Part shown: one piece after another, positions 1-11,296 of the stretch
How the letters are laid out: the number at the start of each line of letters is the position of its first letter
Numbering within the stretch: the stretch's first letter is position 1
Assembly (NCBI GenBank): GCA_002794775.1
Contig: NBAY01000014.1
Coordinates: 671,930 to 735,929, forward strand
Source of the DNA: Porodaedalea pini
Lineage: Eukaryota; Basidiomycota; Agaricomycetes; Hymenochaetales; Hymenochaetaceae
DNA: 64,000 bases
Direction: 5' to 3'
Position numbers and translations under genes: made by a program
Notes under the pieces: model-generated
The model's database searches: none
Seen by the model: only the letters and a program-made list of their open reading frames with translations
Told to the model about the DNA's origin: nothing

Positions 1-43
1 TCACTCCACCACATCCCCAACATCTTACATCGAGCCCGAACGT

Positions 44-717
44 ATGTCAAACCCATCCAAACTCAAAGCCAAAATGGCAAAGCTCCGAGTAACGGAGCCA
101 GCCACAGTCGTGCAACCAGCAGCGATTCCGATGTCTGAAAAGTATGTCTGAAAGTATGTTATGGAACGTTGATCATCAACAAGCATTGATGAACTTGAAT
201 ACCTCGTAGGGAAACCATCGACTTGCCGAAGCAATGGATGTATGGTCTGCGATTAAAGCTCAGAGATTATCATCGTATCTGCAAGGAATGGAACCTGCCT
301 TGGGAGGAAGACCCGATTGCATGCATGCACGCCATATCAGACTGGGTCATTCGCGCCACAGGCGTTTACTTCAAGTTACGTACGGTTACCTATCGAGGCG
401 AGACAGCGCAGATCGTCACGTTCGTCATCGACAAGAATCGACAACTAAAAAGCAACGAATTCTCGAGCGACGTAATGGAGAATGTGCGAAAACTGTTCGG
501 GATCAAGCACAAGCCGCGCTGGTTCGAGTTATATGACAGAAATAGCCCAGACGAGGATGAGGACGCTCTCAGTAGTGGGGACGAGGAATTTCCGCATCTT
601 GACCTTCAACGCCGGGTAGACGATGACAACGACGACGACTTGGAAGTGGTCAATGAAAGTGACTTTGAGTCTGAATCAGAATCGGAGTCGGAGTCGGAGT
701 CGGACAAGTTCGACTAG
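44..717 (+). CDS. Unknown acidic-tail protein, copy 1 of a tandem pair
   Basis: Two exons (44-141 and 210-717) joined by a 68-nt GTATGT...TAG intron give about 201 residues from the ATG at 44. I do not recognise the family. The N-terminus is basic, the middle holds a conserved core (motifs PKQWMYGLRLK, WVIRATGVYF, NEFSSDVMENVRKLFG, KHKPRWFELYDR), and the last 50 residues are a run of Asp, Glu and Ser ending in repeated SE dipeptides. No signal peptide or membrane segment is visible, so a soluble nuclear or cytoplasmic protein is plausible. The splice choice is supported by copy 2 at 3016-3658, which has the same intron position and phase. Further upstream exons cannot be excluded because the gene lies at the window edge. 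Confidence 0.7.
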
Positions 718-919
718 GCTTCTTCTATCAGAAGGAGGTGGCAGTAGTTGTAGCATTGTAGTTTTTCCCTGACATGCTCTCGTCATGCGTTTTGTTATCG
801 CCATGCGGCCCATATCGATATTGTCAGTTCGACTCTGCAACTTTCCACAATACTATACATTCAGTTCTCATCAGCGTATCGAAGAGCGGACAAAGCAAAT
901 AATCCTCTCTCTTTCAATA

Positions 920-1385
920 TACTGTATCGGTCTGCAAGTGCACCCTGGCGACCGGCCGACAAGTCATGCCAAAAAAGTTCAATCGTAAGTAACCAGGCCA
1001 CGGTTACACGTCGCATGACCTGACACTACCAACTGAGCCTTGAGGACCACAGTCCACAATCTGTACATGCGACTGCTGCTGGTATATTATCTAATTACCG
1101 CCCTGTTGTAGCTGGATTTGAGTGAAATAAGGGCCGGATTTAAACCGTTTGACATCCCCAAACTGCACGATGTCCATCAGCAGACCTTACTGAGGAATCA
1201 ACAAGACCACTGGCTTCGCTTGTGTAGAGTGATTTATTTTTCGTGCCATTACACAATTAATATGGAAGACTATTGTTGGCAATTGCCTTCCCGTTGCACG
1301 TTACACAGGGTGGAATGAGCTACACAACTGTCCTTCCGTTGAACGTTACGGTTGCCTGGGTACAGACTGATGCAGTACCATTGCC
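920..1385. other. Extra segment present only in tandem copy 1
   Basis: Downstream of the two acidic-tail genes the 3' flanks align. The match runs from 785-915 (copy 1) to 3745-3885 (copy 2), and resumes at about 1385 (copy 1) and 3895 (copy 2) with a shared ctcgagaagct block. Copy 1 therefore holds about 470 bp that copy 2 lacks. Its ends carry a weak inverted similarity (gtctg...accg), and it contains two related 25-bp blocks near 1284 and 1334. It could be a small non-autonomous transposon; no gene is visible in it. Confidence 0.4.
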
Positions 1386-1779
1386 GTAACAACCCTCTCG
1401 AGAAGCTCAATCCTTTGAACTTGAGGTGCGCCTAATCGTCTTATTATTTCCCAAGAATGTCTAAAAGCTTCATCTGTACTCTTGGCATTCAGATGATGAC
1501 GGAAGCTCGTTACAACTACTTTTGGACCGAATTTGGGTTCTGATATCTGAGTGGTCTCAGTTTGATGCGTAGTCGTGATCTGTGATTTGCGGAACGTGAT
1601 ATACTATGAGTACTTGTGTAACCGAGGTCAAGATGCGCTCGACGTGTTGTTGCTCTTGTTTTCCTTCCACCGCATCGCCTGTGCTTCCTTTACCGTAAAA
1701 TTACCCCAGCATCTCAAATTCCGGCGATACGTTTCCGAGGATGTGATGAGCGTGTCCGCCCAGATGTAACTGAAAACAG

Positions 1780-2850
1780 AACACTCATAGACTCGTGCCG
1801 CTCCAAGTTATTGAACAGCCCCTGTACGTGCATGCATGGATCATATAACTGTCCTCTAGCTTACAGGCGCTGAAGGGTGGCTGAAGAGAAGTGACGAGGA
1901 CTACATTACGTGGTCTGTGTACGCATTCATGCCGAGAGTACTGTCTCAAGAGAATGAAGCGGAGGCCTCAGCGGTGATCGACCCAATCGTGGGGCGCTAG
2001 TGGCAGGCCGATCTCTCTAAGAAAATCTCCCAGAAAAAGCATTAGCTCTCCTCGGAGAACTGCAAGCACTGAAAGGGCTCGCGAAGCAGCACAGGAGGAA
2101 GCACGATGAGATGTATCTGTGGTACATGTATCAGACCAAGCGTATACCGTCAATGAGAAGAAAGACACGGCTGAGCCAACAGCTAGTGAATGTGAGCACA
2201 GGGAAGGATGGCGAGAGACCTTGAAGGAAGGTCGCGATCACACTGGGTCGAGCACATGCCCATAGAAGCTCTGCGTGCCCCATTGCCAGCTTGGCCAGCG
2301 TCACGAGTGTCTCCTCATCTACTGTCGACTCTGAGACTTTCACTAGCTCGATTCGATCACTGCGGATAGGTCCGAGTCTGTATGCGTTTATGTGATCAGC
2401 GGATGCAGCAGTGTGCGAAAGGCTGAGATGGCGGACCTTGCAGATTTCGACATGAGCGAACTGGAAGGTCTCAGGAACAGTGATAGGGATAAACGCTCTC
2501 GCTACCGTTGAGCCTCTTGATGTCTTTGTTTCCGGCGCATCTGATTTCGGCGCAGGCGCGAATCTCGCAATTTACATACGCAATGTCCTCGCAAGCTTTT
2601 CGCCCGAGTCCGGCCTGCCCAGCATGGGCACTAGTTCTCCGCACGTATCCTGGCTCCGACCCTTCAGAGTCCAGTTCCTTGGCCGCCGACCTTCATCCTC
2701 CATCAGAATCACCGAACGAATAACGCACCAGGCGCTCCATAATGGCAGACCTCTAGTCGCATGCGTCACCCATGATTAAGATCCCGCAGCTCCTTGAGAC
2801 GGCACCTGAATCGAACAGCAGCTCGATAGTCGGCTCGGAGTGAGTATGTC
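1780..2850 (+). pseudogene. Decayed HMG-box gene, left copy
   Basis: This stretch aligns piecewise with the HMG-box pseudogene at 61.3-62.4 kb. The 5' leader block (aactcgtgccgct...cagcccctgta) matches 61310-61370. The HMG-box third helix region near 2090-2140 (histidine/lysine-rich, then DEMYLWYMYQ) matches 61635-61675. The Ser-rich linker with STVDSE near 2300 and the ADLADFDMSE block near 2430 match 61870-62010, and the tail near 2760-2830 (IKIPQLLETAPES) matches 62385-62420. Frames change between blocks and stops are frequent, so no protein can be made. It lies between the two acidic-tail genes. Confidence 0.7.
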
Positions 2851-3015
2851 AGACATTGAATTTTGGAAACCAATGATTTGGTCAAGTTACAAATTTCGAC
2901 AAAAATAACAACAAATAACACGTGACTACCATCAGTCACGAGCCACGGAGTCAACGATGAGCTGCGTCAAGGATCATGCTTATGCAAACCATCATCGCCC
3001 ATGACCTTATATCAA

Positions 3016-3658
3016 ATGTCAGACTCACTCAATGTCAACTCTAGGATTAAAAGACTCCGACTCACAAAGTCAGCCGCAGTCTTGCGACCAGCAACGATCT
3101 CGAAGCTCGAAAAGTATGTTGCGAGATCTTGGGGTCATTAACACGCATTTATATTGACGAACTTGAATACATAACAGAGAAATCATCGAATTGCCGAAAC
3201 AATGGATGTACGGTCTACGACTCAAGTTCAGAGACTATCATCGTATCTGTAAACAATGGAACTTGCCTTGGGAGGAAGATCCTTTCGTGTGCATGGATGC
3301 TATATCAGACTGGGTCATCCGAGCCACGGGCGTTTACTTCAAGTTACATATAGTCACTTATCGAGGCGAGACTGCGCAGATCGTCACGTTCGCCATTGAC
3401 AAGAATCGTCAACTGAAAAACAAGGAGTTCTCGAATGACGCGATGGAGAATGTGCGAAAGCTGTTCGGGATCAAGCACAAGCCGCGTTGGTTCGAGTTAT
3501 ATGACAGAAATAGCCCGGACGAGGATGAGGACGCTCTTAGTAGTGGAGACGAGGAATTTCCGCATGTCGACCTTGAACGCCGGGTAGATGACGATGACGA
3601 CGACGACTTGGAAGTGGTCAATGAAAGTAACTTTCAGTCTGAATCAGAGTCTGAGTAG
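3016..3658 (+). CDS. Unknown acidic-tail protein, copy 2
   Basis: Exons 3016-3113 and 3178-3658 with a 64-nt GTATGT...CAG intron in the same phase as in copy 1. The start ATG at 3016 was chosen because it gives an N-terminus that aligns with copy 1 (RLRLTKSAAVLRPATI against KLRVTEPATVVQPAAI); the ATG at 3032 is in the wrong phase. The core is about 90 percent identical to copy 1 by eye. The Ser/Glu tail is cut short: a TAG at 3656 replaces a GAG, and in the same frame the next seven codons are ESDKFD and the stop used by copy 1. The loss is small, so the protein may still work. Family and function are unknown. Confidence 0.7.
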
Positions 3659-4140
3659 GAATCGGACAAGTTTGATTAGGCTTCTTCGATCAGAAGGGAG
3701 GCAGCGGTAACTTTAGTATTGTATTTTAATCCTGCTCTGCTTTCGTCATGCGGCTTGTTATCGTCATCGTGCCCATGTCGATATTGTCAATTCGACTCTG
3801 CAACTTTGCACAATACTTTCAGTTCTCATCAGCGTGACCAAGAGCAGTCGAAGCGAATACACCTCCCTTTTCCAATATACCATAGCCAACATCACTCTCG
3901 AGAAGCTTAATCTGGTGTACTTGTGGTGCGCCGAGTCATCCTATTATTTTCCAAGAGCTACCGCGAAGCTGACCTCTTCTCCACGTTCGCTCCAGGAGCT
4001 TTTATCTGTACTCTCGATGTTCTCACGACGATCACGGAGGCTTGTCAGAAATATTTCTGGACTGAAGTTGTGCTCCGACATCTGAGTGGTTGAAGGGTGA
4101 TGTGTATTCGCGATCCGCGATTAGTGGAGCGCGAGCGTGG
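3016..4140 (+). repeat. Second unit of a tandem gene duplication
   Basis: The gene and its 3' flank to about 4140 repeat the segment 44 to about 1620. Shared landmarks after the stop codons are the ggcttcttc.atcagaagg block (717 and 3678), the tgtcaattcgactctgcaac block (820 and 3785) and the ccgatctgagtgg-like block (1540 and 4080). The units are separated by the decayed HMG-box gene, so the duplication either predates or carried that gene. Confidence 0.7.
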
Positions 4141-4952
4141 ATGTCGTCGTCGCCATGCACAGCATTGGACAGGCGTCGGCGTCGGCGGCGTAGTGGGGGT
4201 TGTTCGAAGGTCTGAACTCACCCCGACTTCAAGTTTTTGCTCTGTTCCTTTATCTTTATCGGATCTCTTGGGTCTGTGAACTAATAACGAAATAAACACG
4301 ATTGTACACACTTTTCCTGGGGCCTGTCTCGCGTCTCTTCCTACGTGAGAGGTCTGGTGAGCAGATAATTAATTGAGTCTATGCGTCGCCTAGACAATTT
4401 GTAGCGGCCAATGCTTTTTGTTCATTTTAGCTTTTGGCGTGCGTAAGACCCCGCTCACTCCTATCCTGCTGAAAATTTTACTGTGCCTAGAACTCGAATT
4501 CGGTCGCTGCTCACTTGAGGCCTCCCGGCTGTATGGTACTGTCTATAAGAAATTCTTACTAAAATGAAGAGAGTTCGGATACGTCGATACTTTGTTGCCA
4601 ACGGATACGCACTTTGGGGTCCAAGGCCATTGGACGATCACGCGAACTCGAACTCGAAAGAAAGGGCAGTTCAGAAATAGCAATCCACGATGTCCTTCAA
4701 GGCCGTTCCTTCTCTCTTCCCACCTCCATTCTCCTTCTCTTTCCCTTTCGTCTGCTCCATTGTGCTTTTGTCGCACAGGGCAGCTTGACGCTCGCCTCCA
4801 ACTCGCCGGGCTCGAGTCTTCGTTCTTTCTCTCTCTTGCACTTCTGCGACGTGCTTTCTCCTCGGTCGACCCGATCTTCATTGGTCTTTATTTTGTTGTT
4901 GTTGGATTAGGCCTCCAAGTATCCGGATAGTCCAGGAGGAGCCTTCAGTGAG
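4141..4952. other. Intergenic, promoter of the membrane-protein gene
   Basis: No convincing gene. Short overlapping open frames on both strands around 4543-4930 have no recognisable motif and sit in a pyrimidine-rich tract (4690-4830) of the kind found just upstream of basidiomycete transcription starts. It probably contains the promoter and 5' leader of the gene starting at 4953. Confidence 0.4.
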
Positions 4953-7277
4953 ATGGTCAGCTTAGCGAATAGGATTTTAATATGGGTCAAGTCGGCGGTG
5001 AGTGCCTACAATGCGACGCAGTCGAACTAGTTACTGATCCTGTCCTTCTCATCTACAATGCTAGTACATTCGAATCACCCTAACCAAGACTACACTCGCA
5101 TTCTTCTTGTTCACATTCGCACATTGCTTTGCGCACGCACTCGTGCAGTCACTCCTCTTCGAGCTCGACTCTGATGCAAGCTCACTCACCTCAACCATCA
5201 TCTCGACTGCAAAAGTGCCTCAGAACGAGTTTGCATGGCTATCTCAGAGCCGCAACGAGAGTACATACTCGAAATTGTATACACTGAAACTTTGCGATGA
5301 GATACCCTTTGAGAAGAGCGAGGAAGAAGACCCGTGCGTTGTTATCTTTCAGAGTGGCAACCCTGGTGTGGGCGAGGTACCGAATGGGTACAGAAAACGA
5401 GAGGTCCGTCACTGATATTCTTCTCTCATACCTGTGTCACACCTGACTGTGTCGATAACAGCTGGGTCCATCGAACTCGAATGCGACCACGTCTCCCAAC
5501 AACTCTTCAGACGTAGGCTCTGGCGGACATCTCGCGTCGAACACCAGCGAAGCTTTCATACAACCCATCTTTGACCCTATCTCGAGCAACATCTCGGGAA
5601 TTGATCTCACGAATCCTGCCATCAATGGCGGGCAACCGGTTTCCTTGGACGTTCAGTGCACGAGAGTGCTATTATATGCAGACCAGGTGCTCAAAAACTC
5701 GAAAAGGGAAGAATTGGCTCTCATTGGTTCGGAATTTTGGCTGCTCTGGACTTCTGCGTTTGCTGTCAGTTCCTTTCTCTTATTACCATTGTCTGCTTTG
5801 ATCGTTCACGTTTTATGCCTTTACTTGCAGATAATGTATGGTTCCATCGCACACCTGTACGTATTGTATCTGATGTCATTTATAAAAAGATTTGCTGATG
5901 ATAACTCCGTGATCTGCTATCTGCCACACCGCCTCTTAACTGCACGTCATGCTGCCAACCGAACTCATCATTTGATTCTGTTCGATCGCCTATGAGTGAC
6001 CTTCGAAATCTATAGATGTTCTGCCCTCGCCTTTCGCATACTATCCGTGGGCTGGTCTGCATACTCTATTTGGCGGACGCACGACATCGACCGACGGTTC
6101 GACACGCTTCTCACTGAAGGTGCATGCGGTGTAGACCTCTTTCCGGGGTACTTTAAGCCGCGCATTGCAATACAGGTACGGCAATCTACTGATTTGAAGG
6201 TTCTCATCAGTAGTTGGATAGCATCGTCTAACTTTACCCCAATATCAAGATCGCTGATCTTGCGCTGAACGTCGTCGCACTGCTTTTGCTATCCTATCTC
6301 GTTGCCCGCCTGGTGCGGACGTACACGACATTCATGTTCCGCTGCGTTGGACCGCCAGACCACGTTGTAAAGATCTACCGAGTAAGCCAATATACCACGA
6401 TAATGTCACAAATCACGTTCATCAATATTTCGTTCATCACCTGCAGTTCGTGCTGGGCCTGTTTACCTGCCTTCAGGTCTCAATATATTTTCTCATCACA
6501 TCTGCTGCGCTTTGGCTCGACCAGCTTCTCAATGGGGCGATTGCCTCCATCTCTTCTCACACGACTCTGTATCTCGCCCTCTTAATCGTCACGCTTACTC
6601 TTATCCTTCCGTGGATCGCGATCGGATGCCGTTCCGTACGTTTCGAACAACGTCGAGCCCTGGCCTTCTTTGTCGGCCTCGGCTTGCTCTTTGAAACTGG
6701 CTGGTCGTTGATGTACGACACGCTCGTATGGCGCTGGACGTGGATGCAATGGCCGTTCTTTGCTTCGCTGGCAGTCGCGGCGCAGCTCATACTGCTCGCG
6801 AGCATCGCGCTTGGCATTGTCTGTCGCTTGAACTTTGGGAAGGGGCTGAAGGAGTATCTCCAGGCGGCAAGCGCGCTGGAGAAGGAGGACTTCGAACCAG
6901 AGATCTTCGAGAACTCTGACAGGAAATCTCCGGTCTCAGGAGATGATAGCTGGGAAGCCGACATTGAGAAGAAGGCTTCAGCGGACCGTCTTTCCCAGAC
7001 CCTCGACTTCGGCGCGCATCAGCCGACACCGCCGCCGTCGCCGCCGTCATATGACGCGCGCTTCGCGGCGTCGAGAATAGCCGCTCCTGTTCCATTGGTA
7101 TTGAACTCAGCATCGCGAGCTCATCCACCATCGAGCGTGCCGCCCGTAGGGCACACGGCCCGCCCACAGAGTCTCACAGGTGTGCTTCCGACGCTTCCTA
7201 CGCTCGGAAAACATGCCCCTTGGAAGAGTTCCGAAGAAGCTGACAGCGACGAAGCGTATGCCGGACTCCGTCTCTGA
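4953..7277 (+). CDS. Fungal multi-pass membrane protein, seven exons
   Basis: Exons 4953-4997, 5065-5403, 5462-5764, 5831-5856, 6016-6175, 6250-6381 and 6447-7277 keep one frame for 611 residues, which supports the model; exon 4 is only 26 nt. The protein starts with a hydrophobic N-terminal anchor (TKTTLAFFLFTFAHCF), followed by an Asn/Ser-rich, probably extracellular domain with several NxS/T sites (residues about 40-215). After that come about five to six further membrane segments, with conserved-looking stretches WSAYSIWRT, CGVDLFPGYF, RCVGPPDHVV and WVDQLLNGAI-like LDQLLNGAI. A cytosolic Ser/Pro-rich tail closes it. I recognise the layout as a common uncharacterised basidiomycete membrane family but know no function. 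It looks intact. Confidence 0.75.
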
Positions 7278-7968
7278 GAACAGGCCATTTCCATTTCCCA
7301 TCCTGTTTATGTTACCTTGGACTTGCGCTCATTACCTCACGTTTTAGTCTTCACATATTCGCTGTTTGCTCTTGTATATGTAATTCCTGCCTGTATGAAC
7401 AATCCTCCCTGTCTCCTGTTTCGTGTGACTCTAATCTGTTAATATAGTTCAGTGAAGAAGAGTGGCGCGCGAAGATAAGTTTTTTGGACGCGGCTGAATT
7501 TTTATCTTGCCGGGCTTCGCGCGTCAATCGATGCTTTAACTAGGTTGGAAACCGGACTTTGCGTCGAACGTCGAGCGTGAGGACGGCAGACTGTAATGAA
7601 GGCTATGAAATATGAGCAGCGAGAGGAGTAAGAGAATGAGAAATTGATATCGTTACGAAGCCCAACTTCGGAAAGTGAGGACATGCCGTTTGCACGTGAT
7701 TAAGATTATATCGCGCTGTGCGTTGTTTGTTCGTGCTTACTTATTATCTAACAGGAATCACGAAGTTAAAAAGAAAATAATCATGGATTTGATGATTTTG
7801 TCTTTGGACGTTTCTCACTCTACTTGTACAAAATATTCATTTCCATAAGGAAGATGGTTGGCTTTCTTCAGCGAGTAATAGTATAGATGTCTCGCAACTG
7901 TTCATTTACGACTTAAAAGATAAGAAATAAAGAAGGTTTCCTCCAGCGGCGCACTCGAGCTGCCAAAC
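7278..7968. other. Convergent intergenic region
   Basis: It lies between the 3' ends of the membrane-protein gene (+) and the F-box gene (-). It holds only short AT-rich open frames. Several AATAAA-like signals on either strand (for example near 7926) could serve polyadenylation. Confidence 0.4.
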
Positions 7969-9573
7969 TCATACTATCTGAAGTCTAGGACGCCAGGGAA
8001 TACCTCTGTAGTTCGTAACAGAAATCCCGTGCCCGTGTATCAATGTGTCTAAGCACTTCGGCCAGACGCTCCTTCGTATTTCAGAGCTGTAAGACAGGAT
8101 AAAGCTCAGTCAATAAGTTACTCCAAGAGCAGGGATTACAGAGCGCACGCAGAAATTATGATCACGTACTCGGTATATGGCCATTTGAATACTGATCGTA
8201 TCTGGATCTCTTCGAGATTTCTGGAGCCTTTCGGAACCGAATCTAAATAGACATGAAGTCGTTCGAAGAATGGCAGTACAGTTGACTTTGTGTGTATACC
8301 GTCAATCCCATAACTACAGGTGATCAAATAAATCGATAGGAGGATGAAAGCGTAAAATTAAGAGTAAGTGTATGAATTCGATTATAATTGACAGCTACCG
8401 AGAAAAAGATGCGTACGTGAAACAGAGCTCGATCTTCTTTAATGTAGTGGCAGAAAGGGAGCGGCTGAGCATCTCGAAGTCTGGGTTCTACGATTGAATA
8501 TATGAAATCCAAGTAAAACTCCATAGAATGGGAGGATGAAACAAGAGTTACTTACGACAGTACCACTTCCAAGAACAAGCGTCTCCACACCGCCGTTATC
8601 TTGCACAGAACCAATGATATTGTACACTCGAGCTGACTCGGATTTGGAGGAAGTTTCAAGCGAGCCCGCGATGCTCAGCCGTTTAACGGTACTCAAACTA
8701 TCAGATGACAGAAGCGCAATGAGATGGCTGCGCACGTGCTAGACGAAGTGGTATACTCACTCCCAATGAGCGATCAGTTCGAACACTCGGCAATCCTCGT
8801 AGTCTTGGATTGTTAGCACACGGAGTCGCCCGAAGCCCAGCTTCTTGGCGGCGATGCTGTTTTTATCATACCCACGAACGACAGAGTTGGCGATAGGAGG
8901 GAGACTATTGCGGCATCGAAGCCAAAGGACCTCTAGGCTGTCAAAACCTGCGAAGTAGTCTGGGTATAAAATAAAGCTCTCATTGTCGACATCGCAAATA
9001 TGATCCAAATGCGAGTCGAGATAAATATCGAGCTTCGATAGCGTACAACCGAGATAGCGTGCGAGCAAGCGAATATCAGCCGGACACGCTGGAAGAGTAA
9101 GCTCGGTCAGCTGGGGCATGCTGCACAATGCGTTGAGTACGATATTTCGGGCTTGGCACTCCATGCCTGTCACGGTACGTGGGTAGCTATTAATATAGAC
9201 GCTATGAACCAAAGGCACAGCACCGAGGTCTGATTCGCGTAAGAACCCTTGTAAAAATAGCATTCCGTGATAGAAGTCTGTGATTGAAATGTGCAGAAAT
9301 CTGAAGGGTCGCACGACAGACTATAAGCGAGTCGTCAGTCGAATGGTATAAGCATTTAGAAGACAAATGAATCATCCGCGTACGCACTTTGAAGAACTTC
9401 GAGACGCGCGTCAGTGCACAGAACATCCTTCTAAAAGCATAAAGCCCTGTTTCGTCGAGCCCATCTGAGAAGAGTGCCTCATCCAGTACCTCCAAGGAAA
9501 AGAGAGCTATCTCGATTATCCGCTTTGTAATACAGTCCGGTAACTGAGGAAGATTCGCAGCGTTATCTGTCAA
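7969..9573 (-). CDS. F-box-like protein with leucine-rich repeats (gene B)
   Basis: Six exons on the minus strand (9573-9388, 9320-8761, 8697-8556, 8487-8417, 8313-8170, 8086-7969) keep one frame for 406 codons. The N-terminus has an F-box-like start (LPDCITKRIIEIAL) followed by the LTRVSKFFK helix. The rest has irregular Leu-rich repeats (PQLTELTLPACP, FDSLEVLWLRC, GRLRVLTIQDYE, TVKRLSIAG, TLKKIELCF), as in SCF substrate receptors. The start is uncertain: the frame opens at a TTG (9573) with no ATG before an upstream stop, so a small 5' exon is probably missing, or the exon is spliced from gene A just upstream. The likely role is a substrate adaptor of a Skp1-cullin ubiquitin ligase; this is inferred from the fold only. 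Confidence 0.65.
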
Positions 9574-10565
9574 GGGATGTACTTGTAATTTGTTTCCTTT
9601 GCCGTTAGACTCCTCATTGAACCTGTATACAGCAACGTGTCATCCAGCCGTTCGAGATACATAACATAGATTGATACGCACTGATCGTAGAACTTGACTC
9701 GGTCTCGGACACTCTGCTTCGAGGCGATATAGACTCTGATCTTTCTTTTCATTCGTACAGGACAGTCTACGACACGTATTTCTTCCACCTTGCTCTTATC
9801 AAAGAGCTTGCCAATGAAGACTGGGATTTCGACGTTGCGCGAGCTGGATGCAGCGACGACGCGTAGCCTCCGCGCTTGTACCAAAGCATCGGCAAAACAG
9901 TTTGTTCGAGGAAGGGCGAAGACTTTGCTACGCCATTGAACGCGCCATTCAAATGTGTCCTGCCACGTTTAAACAGTTGTTTTTCAATCGGTTCCGAGCA
10001 CAGGCTTGGAACTCACTAGGTAATTAGAACCCTTTATCATCCTGCATAACGCTTCCACAACTTGGTCCATAGACCGGTTACGAGTAATTGTGCTTCCGAG
10101 GTCATGCAGCACAATTTTTCGCGGGCTAAGATGACTGAGCGCATCACAGAGTGTCGATGCATCCACAGCACTGTATACCACTAGGCTCAAAACCAGGCTT
10201 TCCACCTGCGGGGTCCGTTTCAAGACCTGCCCCAAACCTGAATAGTATGTGCCTTCTTCAATGCGCAGGTTCCGTACTAATAAGCCAAGCTCGGGATGTT
10301 TAAGGAGCGTCGTGCGCAGCACGTAGACTTGCGCAGCAGAGCGCAGCACAACGGTGCGGTAAAGCAGAGGAATGCAGACAACCAACCACCATTTGGATAC
10401 GAGTAGATATTGAGCAGAGGAACGTGTACGTTGTCCAAATCGTGTGCAAGGACTGGTAAATGCGTCATCACGGACTGCAAGGACCAGCATTAGGATTGAG
10501 CGAAGCAGCTCGACCGGAAGACAAGAGATCGGCGAACGTGGATCCGAGGGGCTCGTACTGAGCAT
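9570..10565 (-). CDS. F-box-like protein (gene A)
   Basis: Two exons (10565-10017 and 9959-9570) read in one frame for 312 residues. The ATG at 10565 precedes MLSTSPSDPRSPISCLPVELLRS; an in-frame ATG further up is possible. The N-terminal F-box (ISCLPVELLRSILMLV, then LLVSKWWLVVCIPLLYRTVVLR) is typical of basidiomycete F-box proteins. It is followed by Leu-rich segments (LLVRNLRIEEG, VESLVLSLVVY, PRKIVLHDLGS). A further 3' intron (donor near 9680, acceptor near 9625) is possible and would shorten the C-terminus. It lies head-to-tail with gene B, whose frame starts one base past this stop codon, so the two are tandem family members. Confidence 0.7.
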
Positions 10566-11296
10566 GGTGTACATGCAAAAAGTATGCAAGACACTGTCCA
10601 TTCTTTCTTTGCGGATGCTTCTGGCCACCGATCTGTGGCTAGGAAATGTTGCGGAAGTGCAATGTGGCGAAGTGCAATGTGCCCCGATGTCGATGGCCGG
10701 TGGTCTACCTTTAAGTATGTGCAGTACATAAGCGGGACAGAGAGAATCACATTTCACATACAAGTAGATCGACGTGGATATGGATATGTAGAGTTCTCGC
10801 ATGGTAGCAAAGCAGTCGCTTACTATGTGACCATCAAGTTTGTCTGGTGGTGGCCTCTGCGGAGTACACAAAGGGAAGTCGACGCCGATCGTACTCCTTA
10901 AAGTTCGGCTGCTGCGATCTACTGAAAAGAGACAGCGTTAGATGTGGCCATGATCAGCGTATCTCGTTGTTCAGTAGGCATTTTAAGAGAGTCGTTTTCG
11001 GGGTGCGCACGCTTCTTCTCCCGTAGTCGGAGCCCGATTTTCGAAGCAAGAAACATTCGCGCTCATATTCCAGTCTCCGTTATTTCTAGAAAAATTGCCA
11101 GACATATTGCTCAAGATCGCTTTTTTGTGTGCTACAATAAGGATCTGGATGTAGGCAAGTCATACAGAGTCGGAGGTAGACGGCGGACGCGCAACGCGTC
11201 CCGAGTCGCGTTAGCCGATGCTCACTCTTGAACTCCTACTACCATCATCTGGACCGTGGGAATCTTGCTGTCAAGTCGTCTTCTCTCTCCTCTGCA
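10566..11296. other. Upstream region between F-box gene A and the LINE
   Basis: No gene recognised. It should contain the promoter of F-box gene A (minus strand) and the 5' end of the LINE. A short direct repeat (gaagtgcaatgtg twice at about 10650-10680) is the only structure I see. Confidence 0.35.

Noticed and set aside
4543..4930. Overlapping 98-112 codon frames on both strands
   Set aside because: They overlap each other in three frames, have low-complexity pyrimidine-driven composition and lie in the likely promoter of the gene at 4953.
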